Assembly: GCF_004027225.2 (NCBI RefSeq)
Contig: NC_044302.2
Location: 38,848,949-38,912,948 of the forward strand
Origin: Strigops habroptila
Taxonomy: Eukaryota; Chordata; Aves; Psittaciformes; Psittacidae
Reading direction: 5' to 3'
DNA: 64,000 nucleotides
Shown here: piece after piece, positions 36,601 to 43,610 of the stretch
Numbering within the stretch: the stretch's first letter is position 1
Layout of the letters: every line of letters starts with the position of its first letter
Position numbers and translations under genes: made by a program
Notes under the pieces: generated by a model
The model's database searches: none
Seen by the model: the letters and a program-made list of their open reading frames with translations, nothing else
Told to the model about the DNA's origin: nothing

Positions 36601-39600
36601 TCAGCATTATTCTCAGACTAAAGCCAAAACACAACCCTGCACCAGCTGCTAGGAAGGAGAAAAACAACTGTTAGAGCTGAAACCAGGACACCCTCTTTCC
36701 CAGGAAAATCTTTTCAGTCCAAGAGCAAAAGAGTTTATACAGACACATTAGAAGAAAGCAATTACCAGCAAAGAGGTCTTCTCTGTCATCATCTAGCATG
36801 ATTTCTGCTGGCTTTGGACCATTGGAGTTTGTGCTGAGGTCTTCTGCAGGAAGATTCGCTGGCTCTGGAGATGAAGGACTTGACTGTTAAAAAAAAAAAA
36901 AAAACCAACAAAAAAAAAGAAAAAAGTGAAATAATAAGCAGAGACTAGTTGCCATGTGTCAGTATGTAAGAGTTATCGCAACAAACATTCTTTCATTGCA
37001 AAGAAGCAAGGCAAGATGTACCAAAAGGAAACCCTGTCAGCTATTTCCATTTCCTACTCCTAGCACGATAACAAGGAACAAAAGATGAGCTAGTCAACAG
37101 CTCCTTTTATTTCTTTATCGGAGAGAAAAAAAGTCACGCACTTCCTCAGGTTTAATCAACATGAAACAAAAGTTGCTACAGAAATATCTAGAATAAGTTT
37201 ATTAGTACTGTTCAACATAATTTGATTACGTTCCTTTTGAAAAGGCCTGGATTTAAATCTGGATTTGTACAGAGAAAAACAACAATAATGAAGAAATCTC
37301 CAAGTGCTTTATACCAGTTTTTCAGAGGTAAAAAGAATGCATTAATGCCATCCAAACAATTCAAAGCTGCTTGTGGCTGTAAGAAATTCTGAAGCTTTGC
37401 AACAGGTTGAATTTGGGGATTATTGCCACAGAGGCAATAATCTCTCTTCACATTGTACTGTACAAGGAAGCCATACAGTTCTTTTAATTCACTGAAAACT
37501 AGAACTTGCTCTGTGAAAAATAAAAATACATGAAGAAACTCAGGAAAATTAAAGCAATACTGCAGATGGGCTACCAAAAGTATAGCTTATTCACACACCA
37601 AACTGAAGATCAGTGCTTCAGTTAGAAAATCCTTGTTGAATAACTACCAACTGTGTTTACTGCCATAGTATTAGAAAATTTGCAAGACTCACTTCTGCAA
37701 CTTCATCCAAGATGGCTAGCTAAGGAGTTTTCAACTACAGCACATTTATTCATGAGTGCATGCATGAATAAAAGGAGCAAGTGTAAATTATGCCACCAGT
37801 TGCTTTCTAGTTTTTGCATAGAGTTGTCCTAATTTAAGTTCAGAACCAGAATTCAAAAGAGACAGTAAACACTTCAGGCTATACTTCAACAAATGCCACA
37901 GGCTACAAAAGATTTTTAAAAGTCTGAAAAATACTGAAAAGCCAGTGGAAAACTCTGTCCAGATTGTACTTTCATAAACACAGCAGAGAAAACAGTTTTA
38001 AAGGAGAGGCATTTCTCATAGCTGGCTCTCCAAGAACAGTGTATGTCCTGACATGGAGTATGGCACTGCTGCTTTACTTCAAGCAGCACAGAGCAACATC
38101 CTGCCCCCACATCTGTCCAGACCTCAGTCACCTGAAATTCTGGTGCAGAAGAAGTAAGCAAGAAACAGTAAAAATCCTGCTAGGCAAATTCAGACACAGT
38201 ACAAAATAGTTTTTCAGAGGACATATGAAGTCAAGGCTCTCTCAACCTAGAAAGGTGTTAACTCAAGGTTTTACCTGCTGAAAATAGAAAGAAGATGAAA
38301 GCAAATACCAAGATGCCAAAAAACTTTATATTCCTCTAAACCACATTATGGTAGCAATAATGAATGACTCCATTCAAATGACAGAAGAGGTTATATCCCC
38401 TTCCCTTTGTCAAAGGCTGCCACTTTCTGAAAAGCCCGCATATAATGTGGAGAAACCTATATACAAACTGCAGTGATGAGCAATGAAAGGAGCAGCCTCT
38501 CTAACTGCTTGCTGGATTTTGCCTTAGCCTGCAAAGAAAGTCAAAGCAGAAACACTCCGGAACTATATGGAGGTAGTAGAGTTTATAACCTTACCCCTGC
38601 TTTGCTCTTTTAGCTCTATGAAATACAGCTAAAATGGCGATTAAAGTGGCTGTTAGGAGAGTTAGTAGCGCAGTGAAAATCAGACAAGAGTATCAAACAA
38701 GAAATGGGAGATGAGACTGACAAAAAAACTCACGGCCCAGACACACACAGGTAGCATAGCTGTTTACAAATTTTAAACTTACTTGAAGCCAACAATTTAC
38801 AAAATGTCACAAACATGTCCATTTCCAGAAAGGTACAGTGACTCCGGAGCTGAAAGAAAGTCAGGCCAAGCATCCAACAATCAAGATACCAAATGACCAG
38901 GACACTCTGGTATGCTGGACAGTCAGGATCCTGCTTTACTTGTTTTCTAGAAAACAAGTGACTGGTGAGAGGCCTATGGGCCCATTCCAATTTGAAATGG
39001 CAGTAACAAGCTGGTTTGTCCTCTTTTATTGCGCATTACATTCAGTGGCAATAACCAAGTATTTTATAGCTTTGACTTATGAAGCAATAAGAATGACATT
39101 TTCTGTCAGCTAAAATTATAGCTCTACATGTTGGATATCCTCCCTTCTCTTAATTAGCAAAGTCCCCCCCAAACCAGTTCAACTACTTGTCTGAACTCCT
39201 TCAAGCCCCCTGCAGTCACAACACAGTAGGTTGACAAAAGCTGATCATCATACTACTCTAGTTGCTAAAGTTAACCCAACTTATTGTCTGAAACAGTGAT
39301 ATAGAAGCTCACAAATCACAGCATGGGCAGAGAGAACAGACTCAAGGGTAGGACAGTAACACTTCGAGGAGAAAGTAAGAGGACACAAGCAACTACACTA
39401 GAACAAATGCCTACATGCTTCTATTACAGCCTGGATTTAACACCAAGGAACAAGACATGTATTTCCAGTAGAATTACATCAATTAATCTTGGATACAGAG
39501 TTAGTTTTCTCCAAAGGTATAGTACAGTGTCAAAGGACTTAATATTTTCCTGTCAGGAATTCCAGTGTGGTCTCTACTGCTTCCTCTGTAATTGTCACTG

Positions 39601-42600
39601 CTAAATTCAATGGGTATCATTAAAAACATCTGGACTTCTGTGTCTATCTAATGTTTTGCCTTCTGTACAAAAGCTAAACACATATTGCAGATCTTTGACA
39701 TAAACTGAGAAACTGACAATGAGATTATATACACTCCCTGTCCTAAATGACAGTCTTTGACAGACTACCACATCTACTGCTTCCTGATCATTTTCAAGTG
39801 CCTCAATGTATTCTTTCATTACAAAAAAAAACCCCCAAAAAAACCCAAACCACACACCACAAAATCCAAAAACAAAAAACAAGCCAAAACCAACCAAACC
39901 AACAAACAAAAAGAAACACATAATAAAACCCAAACACCACCCCACCACGCCCCCAAACCAAAAAACCAGGAACATAAATACCAGTTGAAATGTGTAGGTG
40001 GCAGCTTACCTACACATTCACATGGCAAGTGCTTTACAAAAGACAAAGACAGGCAATAGAAGAATGAGTAAGAAGTTTAGGGGAAATGAAGTAAGAACAA
40101 ATAAACAAGGAAGGTGGCAGACAAACAGACTAGGGCAAAGAGGAAGAACAGCGAGGAAATTATGAAATGAGACTGTGCACTAAACATATAATTTTTCAGA
40201 ATATTTAACATACACTTTTTTAATATATGTCGACAAAAATTACTTTCATACAGCTGTTTGTAGACTTTTCTAATAGTGGCACTGGACAAAAAAAGCAGAT
40301 TAACAACTTGTTGATTACAAACTTGTAACAGGGGATTGCTCTTCTCACAATGCACAGTTAACTTACAGAACTTCCCGTTGTGCATATCATGGACACGGAT
40401 TTTTGTTTTGTTTTGTTCTAAACAAAACAAAAAACCCCATGCACTTGAAAATTTAGCAAGTAGGTAAGTCCATGAAGATTATTAATACCGTAATGTTACC
40501 TAAGGGCTCAGGAAGTCCTTGAGCTACAAAACTTGCTAGCTGGGAGAGCACTGCAGGTGACTACCAGCACATATATAATCAACAGCAATATTCTTCAGAC
40601 GGCATCCACCATTGTTTATTGTTGTAAATGCAGCCTTGGCTTAGACCATTTGTCTGATTCAGTCTGGCTGTTCTCACTGATGAAAGCACCTCTGGCAGCT
40701 AAAGGGAGACCAGATGGTGATCATGGATTTAATAGAGACAGTCCTCTAGACATTACATTATGGTTGGCACAATGAAAACCTAGTAATTATTCTACTACTC
40801 TGGGGCACTGTGGACATACAATGAGGAAATGAATACCCCATCATCTCAGACAAGCTGCTCAGCCAGGTGCCCAGAGTCCATAGGTGCTCTGTGTTCATAG
40901 CAAAGGAAGCATTTTCATTCTCTGACACTCGGCAAGCCTTCAAGTCCTAGAATGTGTTCCCGCTGCACTCCAGAAATGCCAGGTATTACAGCTCAGAGTG
41001 ATCTTTTAATGTTTTACATTCCATTATGAGGATTTAATTCAAGACGTTAACTTTTAGTATGTGCATAAGAAAGTTAGAACTCCAGCTTCTTTTTCTTCAC
41101 ATCAGAGAAATTTGAAATATACAATATTCTCCATTTGCCGATACAGATAAACTCCTGAAGTCAGCAAGCCTTCCCGTATTTAAATATTACACATATTTGC
41201 CATTTATAATATAATCTGTTTTATATTTTGTCAGAAGAAACTTAAGATGAGTTAGCATGTGTTTTCTAAATAGAGACATTGTTAACATGGAAGATAGTGG
41301 AAACTATGTTACCGCTTCTCCACAGCACAATCTAACCATAGGTGAGAAAGAAGCAGCACACCTTTTGTGAGCTGCAAAGAGACTGAAAGCAAGAAAAAGT
41401 CGGGCAGGGGCTTAAATTAATCATGCAAAAAGCAAATGGCCAGCTCCAAGATAAACCAGTTGGAAACCCTTTCAAAGTACATTAGCCTTCATGTTAGTTG
41501 GCTTTGGACCTCATCATCCCTTGCCATACTCTGGTATCAGCAAACAACTACTGATCAACTACTAAAAGCATGATGCCATTCTGTTGTTACTATAGAACTT
41601 TCATTTCTATTTAGAAACAGCTATTTCATGAATATTTATAGAAATAAAACAACACTCAAGACAGGAGTTTAATTAGGCCCACAGTGTAAGATAATAATGA
41701 TATGTGTTCAAGCTGGTGAGAAGTTCAAAGTCAATTTTCATGATCTCTTCCTCACAAATCGGCAGGAAAATCACAAGATTATGGCTCTTCCCTAAATGCT
41801 GTAGCTGATTAGACCTCGAAAAAGGCCTTACTGACAAAGCTTTTCAAAGCTTCTCTTTAAGTGAAGAGGCTTCCTCTTTCTACTTAGCTACTTTCTCCTA
41901 AACAGACTGTGTAGAAAAACAAAGCAGCACAACAGAACCATCAGCCAAACCACCCAGTACGAAGTGCATTTCTTGGCCAGTTTTTGCAGTTTTAGAGGAG
42001 TTTTCAGTAATTCTTTTTAATCGTTAATATGTGGACTTCTCGTTGTAACTGTGATTTAGACAGTAAATCTGTCTTATATCTTGCAGCTTTAATTCTCGAC
42101 CATATCAGTAAAGACATTATTTATATTACACTGCAGTCTTAGCACAGAGAACAAGACTCCAATGATATACACTGCATCACACAGAGATGAACAGAAGTCT
42201 GTTGACACAGTTCTTGTCAACTGTATTTCACATTGTTTGCTATGCCTTCACAGCATTTTCCCACAGATCTTTTTCTACCAGTACATAGACTATGCATCTA
42301 TAAAAGGAAATAAAGTGACTTGAGAGAAAGCAAGTGTCTTTAGAATACACTCATAACCCTCTTTCTACACTGACCTTTTTTGTTAAGGCCAGGCAACAGC
42401 CAGAGTAAAGCAAAGAAACATGCACTGATCCTACTACTGTAAAGGTCAGGGACAGGAAACTCTTCAGGAAAAGAACCACAGGAATCATTTTCTTTTTAAA
42501 GGGGCAACTATGTAGAGGAAAGACCAAGTTCTTCCAGAAGATACTGGCAAAACACAGAGATGAAACACGACCACAACAACTCAGCAGGAAAAGCTCCCAC

Positions 42601-43533
42601 CATAACGAATGAACACATAAGCACTTTTCAGAAGTTGGACCTATTTACACATTCAGTTGTTTTGGGGTTTTTGTACGGGAGTCCTGACACGGAAAGCGAG
42701 CGCGGTTTGGAGATGTATTTACCACAAACTTTCAAATCTTTCAGACCCTGATTTCTCTGAACAACCGCAGGTTTCATACCGCGTTTCGTGCTACTTCCTG
42801 CCTTCGGTGCCCGCAGTGGCCGCTCCCGCCCGGAAGGTCCCCGGGGGTGGACAGCGACACCCAGGGCCAGGCACAGTACCAGCGGCATCAGGCTTAGACA
42901 GAAATAAGTTTCTACCAGTCTCTGCAAACTGGAAGGAGGTGAAGCTTCGGGAAGAGGCGAAACAAAGAAAATTGGGTGTTATTAATCCACGCAAAAGGGT
43001 GTATGGGGAACGACAACACACGGGGTACGGAAGATACGACCCAGCGAACCTGGCGTCGTGTATAGAGGAAAGGTGGAAATATTTATTTATTTATTTATCT
43101 ATCTATCCTATGCTGCCCACCCCCCCCGGCAGAACAAGAAGGGGGAGATACGAGGGAAAGCGGCGACTTGCCGCTGCGGTACTCGGAAGAGGAGGTTTCG
43201 GTTTCTTTTGGCAGGCGAAGACCGAGCCCCCGCAGGGCCGAGGCCCCTCGCCCGCCGGGAGGGAAGCGCCGAGGAGCCGCCGCTCCCGGAACAGCGGCAG
43301 GGCCGCAGAGGGGGGACGGGCCGTTAAGGGCCGGAGGCCGGGTGGTCAGGAGCGCGGCACGGGCGCGGAGGAGGGGAGGGCGCGAGCGCGGGGCTGGGTG
43401 CCCGCGGTGTCGGGCGGGCTCTCACCTCCAGAGTGGACACAGTGCTGGTGAACAGGTCCTCGCCGTCCTCCAGCTCCTCCAGGTCGGCGGCCCGCGTCTC
43501 CCCCAGTGGCGGAGGCTCCCTCTCCGCCGCCAT
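6629..43533 (-). CDS. SNX2: Sorting nexin-2, 15 coding exons (whole gene)
   Basis: SNX2 is a PX-BAR sorting nexin. With SNX1 it pairs with SNX5/SNX6 in the ESCPE-1 coat, which tubulates early endosomes and returns cargo to the trans-Golgi network or the plasma membrane. Fifteen exons joined by phase give 1,560 nt, or 519 residues plus stop, the usual vertebrate length. Acidic DLF motifs lie at about residues 25-29 and 70-74; in SNX1/SNX2 such motifs bind the SNX27 FERM domain. The PX domain spans about residues 140-268 and contains RRFSDF (182-187) and the PPAPEKS loop near 206-212, both tied to phosphoinositide binding. The BAR domain runs from about 300 to the C-terminus at EAKAIA. The start ATG has A at -3 and G at +4. 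Exon ranges are 43426-43533, 36766-36883, 28453-28616, 27592-27658, 27339-27382, 27102-27243, 16560-16638, 15451-15526, 14067-14180, 13746-13839, 11765-11970, 10623-10766, 7651-7731, 7475-7546 and 6629-6679. No stop or frameshift is seen. SNX1 is the nearest paralogue, but the N-terminus ([11 protein letters not shown]) identifies SNX2. Confidence 0.98.
6680..7474 (-). other. SNX2 intron 14
   Basis: 795 nt, GT-AG. A T-run lies at 6973-6993. Nothing else is recognised. Confidence 0.9.
7475..7546 (-). CDS. SNX2: SNX2 coding exon 14 (residues 480-503)
   Basis: The acceptor is TTAACAG and the donor is GTAAGA. It encodes [18 protein letters not shown] and VQTQQQ of the last BAR helix. Confidence 0.97.
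7547..7650 (-). other. SNX2 intron 13 (GC-AG)
   Basis: 104 nt with donor GCATGT and acceptor TTAACAG. A GT lies four bases downstream of the GC, but using it would shift the frame. Confidence 0.85.
7651..7731 (-). CDS. SNX2: SNX2 coding exon 13 (residues 453-479)
   Basis: The acceptor is TTTGCCAG. The donor is GAG followed by GCATGT, a GC splice donor, which alone keeps the frame into exon 14. It encodes [20 protein letters not shown]. Confidence 0.95.
7921..8180 (+). mobile_element. CR1 3'-end fragment in SNX2 intron 12
   Basis: CR1 3' sequence (GGGGAGATTTAGGTTAGATA through CCAACCCAAACCATTCTATG) lying antisense to SNX2. Confidence 0.92.
10199..10230. repeat. (TA)n / TACA microsatellite in intron 11-12 region
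   Basis: ATATATACATACATATATAT-type simple repeat within SNX2 intron 12. Confidence 0.8.
10623..10766 (-). CDS. SNX2: SNX2 coding exon 12 (residues 405-452)
   Basis: The acceptor is TCCTTGCAG and the donor is GTAATG. It encodes the charged BAR helix ([17 protein letters not shown] through QQAKDEIKE). Confidence 0.97.
11765..11970 (-). CDS. SNX2: SNX2 coding exon 11 (residues 336-404)
   Basis: The longest internal exon (206 nt), with acceptor TATTTCAG and donor GTGAGT. It encodes central BAR helix sequence including [20 protein letters not shown]. Confidence 0.97.
13746..13839 (-). CDS. SNX2: SNX2 coding exon 10 (residues 305-335)
   Basis: The acceptor is TTTTGTCAG and the donor is GTAACT. 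It encodes BAR helix 1 ([20 protein letters not shown]). Confidence 0.97.
14067..14180 (-). CDS. SNX2: SNX2 coding exon 9 (residues 267-304)
   Basis: The acceptor is TTCCAG and the donor is GTAAGA. It encodes the PX-BAR linker and amphipathic region ([20 protein letters not shown]) and the start of the BAR domain. Confidence 0.97.
15451..15526 (-). CDS. SNX2: SNX2 coding exon 8 (residues 241-266)
   Basis: The acceptor is ATCATAG and the donor is GTATTT. It encodes the end of the PX domain ([20 protein letters not shown]). Confidence 0.97.
16560..16638 (-). CDS. SNX2: SNX2 coding exon 7 (residues 215-240)
   Basis: The acceptor is TTCTTCAAAG and the donor is GTAATG. It encodes [16 protein letters not shown] and EKRRAALE of the PX domain, with split codons at both ends that agree with exons 6 and 8. 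Confidence 0.97.
18037..18041. repeat. Target-site duplication, left copy
   Basis: AAGTG immediately outside the 3' LTR, identical to the five bases outside the 5' LTR. Confidence 0.9.
18042..18598 (-). repeat. 3' LTR of the intronic ERV
   Basis: 557 bp, near-identical partner of the 5' LTR, with ends TGTCTTGGG and CCACGACA. A TATA-like AGTATATAAA lies at 18342-18333. Its promoter would fire toward SNX2 exon 7. Confidence 0.95.
18599..19099 (-). other. ERV tail between integrase and 3' LTR
   Basis: Non-coding remnant with no env-like frame. It holds a CA/TA simple repeat at about 18675-18715 and a weak purine stretch (AAGGGGTGGATA) just before the 3' LTR that could be the polypurine tract. 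Confidence 0.6.
19100..19752 (-). pseudogene. pol: ERV integrase core and C-terminus, frames broken
   Basis: Short frames on all three minus-strand phases carry integrase-like pieces: an IDYITLP-type stretch near 19675, a DNGTHF-type stretch near 19495, and a SGKIE-type stretch near 19400. Together these are the expected D, D and E region. A C-terminal piece (19101-19352) ends in a Trp-containing domain. Several stops and frame changes make this part non-functional. Confidence 0.72.
19753..20535 (-). pseudogene. pol: ERV RNase H and integrase zinc domain
   Basis: RNase H is marked by LFTDGSC (near 20355) and [13 protein letters not shown], which carry catalytic Asp residues. A frame change lies between about 20290 and 20240. 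Downstream in the same frame is the integrase N-terminal zinc domain, with HDTSGH and CETCC giving an HHCC pattern. A TAA ends this frame at 19750-19752. Confidence 0.85.
20539..21435 (-). pseudogene. pol: ERV reverse transcriptase, catalytic core and connection
   Basis: A 298-codon frame with [20 protein letters not shown] and the catalytic YIDD motif near residues 53-56. These are followed by the thumb and connection region ([18 protein letters not shown]) and a Thr-rich C-terminus. It ends at a TGA, and the same frame reopens into RNase H. The YIDD box and the LPQGWK motif fit ERV-L and related class III elements. Confidence 0.88.
21464..21916 (-). pseudogene. pol: ERV reverse transcriptase, N-terminal part
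   Basis: A 150-codon frame with the RT fingers region, including [20 protein letters not shown] followed by VDYRGLNE, the family-typical motifs 1-2. It is offset from both the protease frame and the next RT segment, so at least one indel lies on each side. The break at the lower end falls near 21440-21520. Confidence 0.85.
21870..22200 (-). pseudogene. pro: ERV protease region
   Basis: This frame is the same as gag and opens directly after the gag TAG. It contains [14 protein letters not shown] with the DTGA active-site motif of retroviral aspartic proteases, then a Gly-rich flap-like stretch (SGVTGGSQ). The frame breaks near 21900-21920, where the RT region continues in another frame. Confidence 0.82.
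22203..24131 (-). pseudogene. gag: ERV gag, one in-frame stop
   Basis: Structural polyprotein region of the retrovirus. One frame of 643 codons is interrupted only by TGA at 23307-23309. The part before the stop (from 24131) has a hydrophobic N-terminal segment ([17 protein letters not shown]), a basic region and an Ala/Thr repeat. The part after it has an acidic Glu run, then the main body (23144 on) with [14 protein letters not shown] and [17 protein letters not shown], which resemble ERV-L/Fv1-type gag. No CCHC zinc knuckle is visible. The frame ends at a TAG, after which protease continues in the same frame. I infer the inner TGA is a decay mutation, but stop readthrough cannot be excluded. 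Confidence 0.82.
23450..23640 (-). repeat. 81-bp tandem repeat inside gag
   Basis: Two 81-bp units (23450-23530 and 23531-23611) differ at only two or so positions and are followed by a partial third. Each encodes 27 residues of Ala/Thr/Pro-rich sequence, so copy changes keep the frame. Looser Ala/Thr repeats extend to about 23340. Confidence 0.85.
24157..24558 (-). CDS. ERV leader ORF, membrane-like (hypothetical)
   Basis: A 133-codon open frame between the primer-binding site and gag, in a different frame from gag. It shows at least three hydrophobic stretches: about residues 9-26 ([17 protein letters not shown]), 35-66 and 73-92. These are followed by an Arg-rich turn (LRRRH) and a proline-rich tail ending PPPAY, a PPxY motif of the kind that recruits NEDD4-family ligases in retroviral budding. 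I recognise no family. It could be a chance frame in a leader, but its length and composition are unusual for one. Confidence 0.4.
   Translation of the reverse strand: MSNHICDKHSLLLLVTMVIIWLSDLLRLISEFQHVVPYLQPVFAVLVFIGWGAWAKVLVSLYFVVMTCNTIDSLIMKLVWFVLPAWPSPLYIGRYIMKYFSICISFFFSSGVNLRRRHSLTPPVPPPAYFQSS
24595..24612 (-). promoter_or_regulatory. Primer-binding site, tRNA-Lys1,2
   Basis: The minus strand reads TGGCGCCCAACGTGGGGC, which complements the 3' end of tRNA-Lys1,2, the primer of spumaviruses and of some betaretroviruses. It begins after an 8-nt spacer from the LTR edge, longer than the usual 0-3 nt. Confidence 0.88.
24621..25187 (-). repeat. 5' LTR of the intronic ERV
   Basis: 567 bp beginning TGTCCTGGGT and ending CCACGACA on the minus strand, with the usual TG...CA ends. 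It pairs with the 3' LTR at 18042-18598. A TATA-like AGTATATAAA lies at 24930-24921. I found no AATAAA or ATTAAA on its sense strand. Relative to the 3' LTR it has about 13 extra bases near 24856 and lacks 3 bases near 24828. Confidence 0.95.
25188..25192. repeat. Target-site duplication, right copy
   Basis: AAGTG immediately outside the 5' LTR, matching 18037-18041. The five-base length fits class III ERVs. Confidence 0.9.
27102..27243 (-). CDS. SNX2: SNX2 coding exon 6 (residues 168-214), PX core
   Basis: The acceptor is TTTTAAG and the donor is GTAAGT. It carries the RRFSDF lipid-binding motif and the proline loop PPAPEKSIV. The 10.5 kb intron that follows contains the endogenous retrovirus. 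Confidence 0.97.
27339..27382 (-). CDS. SNX2: SNX2 coding exon 5 (residues 153-167)
   Basis: A 44-nt exon with acceptor TTACAG and donor GTAACT. It encodes [15 protein letters not shown] of the PX domain and is separated from exon 6 by a 95-nt intron. Confidence 0.97.
27592..27658 (-). CDS. SNX2: SNX2 coding exon 4 (residues 131-152)
   Basis: The acceptor is TTTTTCCTAG and the donor is GTAAGT. It encodes the start of the PX domain ([15 protein letters not shown]). Confidence 0.97.
27848..27935 (+). mobile_element. Short CR1 3'-end fragment in SNX2 intron 3
   Basis: About 88 bp ending TTTTCCAACCCAAATGATTC and CATGATTCT, typical of a CR1 terminus, antisense to SNX2. Confidence 0.85.
28453..28616 (-). 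CDS. SNX2: SNX2 coding exon 3 (residues 76-130)
   Basis: The acceptor is TTTTTCTAG and the donor is GTATGT. It encodes the low-complexity Thr/Pro segment (TPVTPTTL) and ends at FDRSREE just before the PX domain. Confidence 0.97.
29820..30112 (-). mobile_element. CR1 internal fragment in SNX2 intron 2
   Basis: Reverse CR1 sequence from the RT C-terminal and adjoining region (GCTCTCTCAGTCTCTACTCA and CTCCAGATGTGGCCCCACTA). The 3' terminus is missing from this copy. Confidence 0.85.
30120..30275 (-). mobile_element. CR1 3'-end fragment in SNX2 intron 2
   Basis: Reverse CR1 terminus (CATAGAATCATCACATGGTT and CCACTAGACCAGGTTGCTC), with an internal deletion after GGAAGGGACA. Its 3' end abuts the fragment at 29820-30112, so these are two insertions. 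Confidence 0.88.
33114..33192. repeat. A/C-rich low-complexity tract in intron 2
   Basis: Runs such as CCCAACCAAAAAACCCCCAC, G/T-rich on the SNX2 sense strand. Similar tracts lie at 29670-29735, 39823-39968 and, in complement, 46755-46910. Confidence 0.75.
36083..36690 (-). repeat. Solo LTR of the same ERV family
   Basis: 608 bp with TGTCGTGG and CCAGGACA at its edges, aligning along its length with the LTRs at 18042 and 24621 but more diverged. It carries an A-rich expansion at about 36311-36338 and a TATA-like box at 36430-36421. Flanks are CTCTC and CCCTC, an imperfect 5-bp duplication. It lies in SNX2 intron 2 in sense orientation. Confidence 0.93.
36766..36883 (-). CDS. SNX2: SNX2 coding exon 2 (residues 37-75)
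   Basis: The acceptor is a T-rich tract ending AACAG and the donor is GTAATT. It encodes the Ser/Pro-rich linker beginning [10 protein letters not shown] and the second acidic DLF motif (DDREDLFA). It ends one base into the next codon. A solo LTR starts 75 nt past its donor. Confidence 0.97.
39823..39968. repeat. A/C-rich low-complexity tract in intron 1
   Basis: About 145 bp almost free of G and T (AAAACCCAAACCACACACCA and similar), which explains the long open frames on both strands there. Confidence 0.8.
43079..43110. repeat. (ATTT)n/(ATCT)n simple repeat in intron 1
   Basis: TATTTATTTATTTATTTATC then TATCTATCC at the lower edge of the CpG island, inside SNX2 intron 1. Confidence 0.85.
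43426..43533 (-). CDS. SNX2: SNX2 coding exon 1 (residues 1-36)
   Basis: Starts at the ATG inside AAGATGGCGGC and ends with codon GAG before the donor GTGAGC, in phase 0. It encodes the acidic N-terminus with the first DLF motif (GEDLFTST). The exon lies in the CpG island. Confidence 0.97.
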
Positions 43534-43535
43534 CT
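43525..43535 (-). promoter_or_regulatory. YY1-like motif at the SNX2 start codon
   Basis: AAGATGGCGGC on the minus strand matches the YY1 consensus found near the start sites of many housekeeping genes. It overlaps the SNX2 initiation codon. Factor binding is inferred. Confidence 0.5.
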
Positions 43536-43560
43536 TACCCTCCAGCCGCGGCCCCCGCGC

Positions 43561-43570
43561 TCACGTGACA
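43561..43570. promoter_or_regulatory. E-box / CLEAR-like site
   Basis: TCACGTGACA contains the palindromic core CACGTG. On the minus strand, with the next base, it reads GTCACGTGAG, one base from the TFEB/TFE3 CLEAR consensus GTCACGTGAC. USF and MYC/MAX also bind this core. It lies about 30 nt upstream of the SNX2 ATG. Confidence 0.5.
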
Positions 43571-43590
43571 ACCGCACCGCCCTCTCCCGA

Positions 43591-43596
43591 CACGTG
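43591..43596. promoter_or_regulatory. Second CACGTG E-box
   Basis: A second CACGTG core 24 nt past the first, in the 77-bp gap between the SNX2 ATG and the divergent ATG at 43611. Confidence 0.45.
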
Positions 43597-43610
43597 AGTG
43601 GGGCCGGGGA

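Larger units (their letters stand above)
28617..36765 (-). other. SNX2 intron 2
   Basis: 8.1 kb, GT-AG, with two abutting CR1 fragments, A/C-rich tracts and the solo LTR. No other gene is supported. Confidence 0.88.
36884..43425 (-). other. SNX2 intron 1
   Basis: 6.5 kb, GT-AG. It carries A-rich and A/C-rich tracts, and its upstream end lies in the CpG island. A terminal-exon-like frame at 37212-37510 is noted in findings. Confidence 0.88.

Noticed and set aside
39607-40059. Phe/Trp/Gly-rich and Lys/Pro-rich frames on both strands
   Set aside because: They are artefacts of the A/C-rich low-complexity tract.
42628-42927. Minus-strand frame with a signal-peptide-like start ([20 protein letters not shown])
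   Set aside because: It sits in SNX2 intron 1 beside the CpG island and has no recognisable mature domain. I judge the hydrophobic start to be chance.
42657-43451. 264-codon plus-strand open frame across SNX2 exon 1 and intron 1
   Set aside because: It lies mostly in the CpG island antisense to SNX2, where high GC removes stop codons. It shows no domain or clear splice structure.
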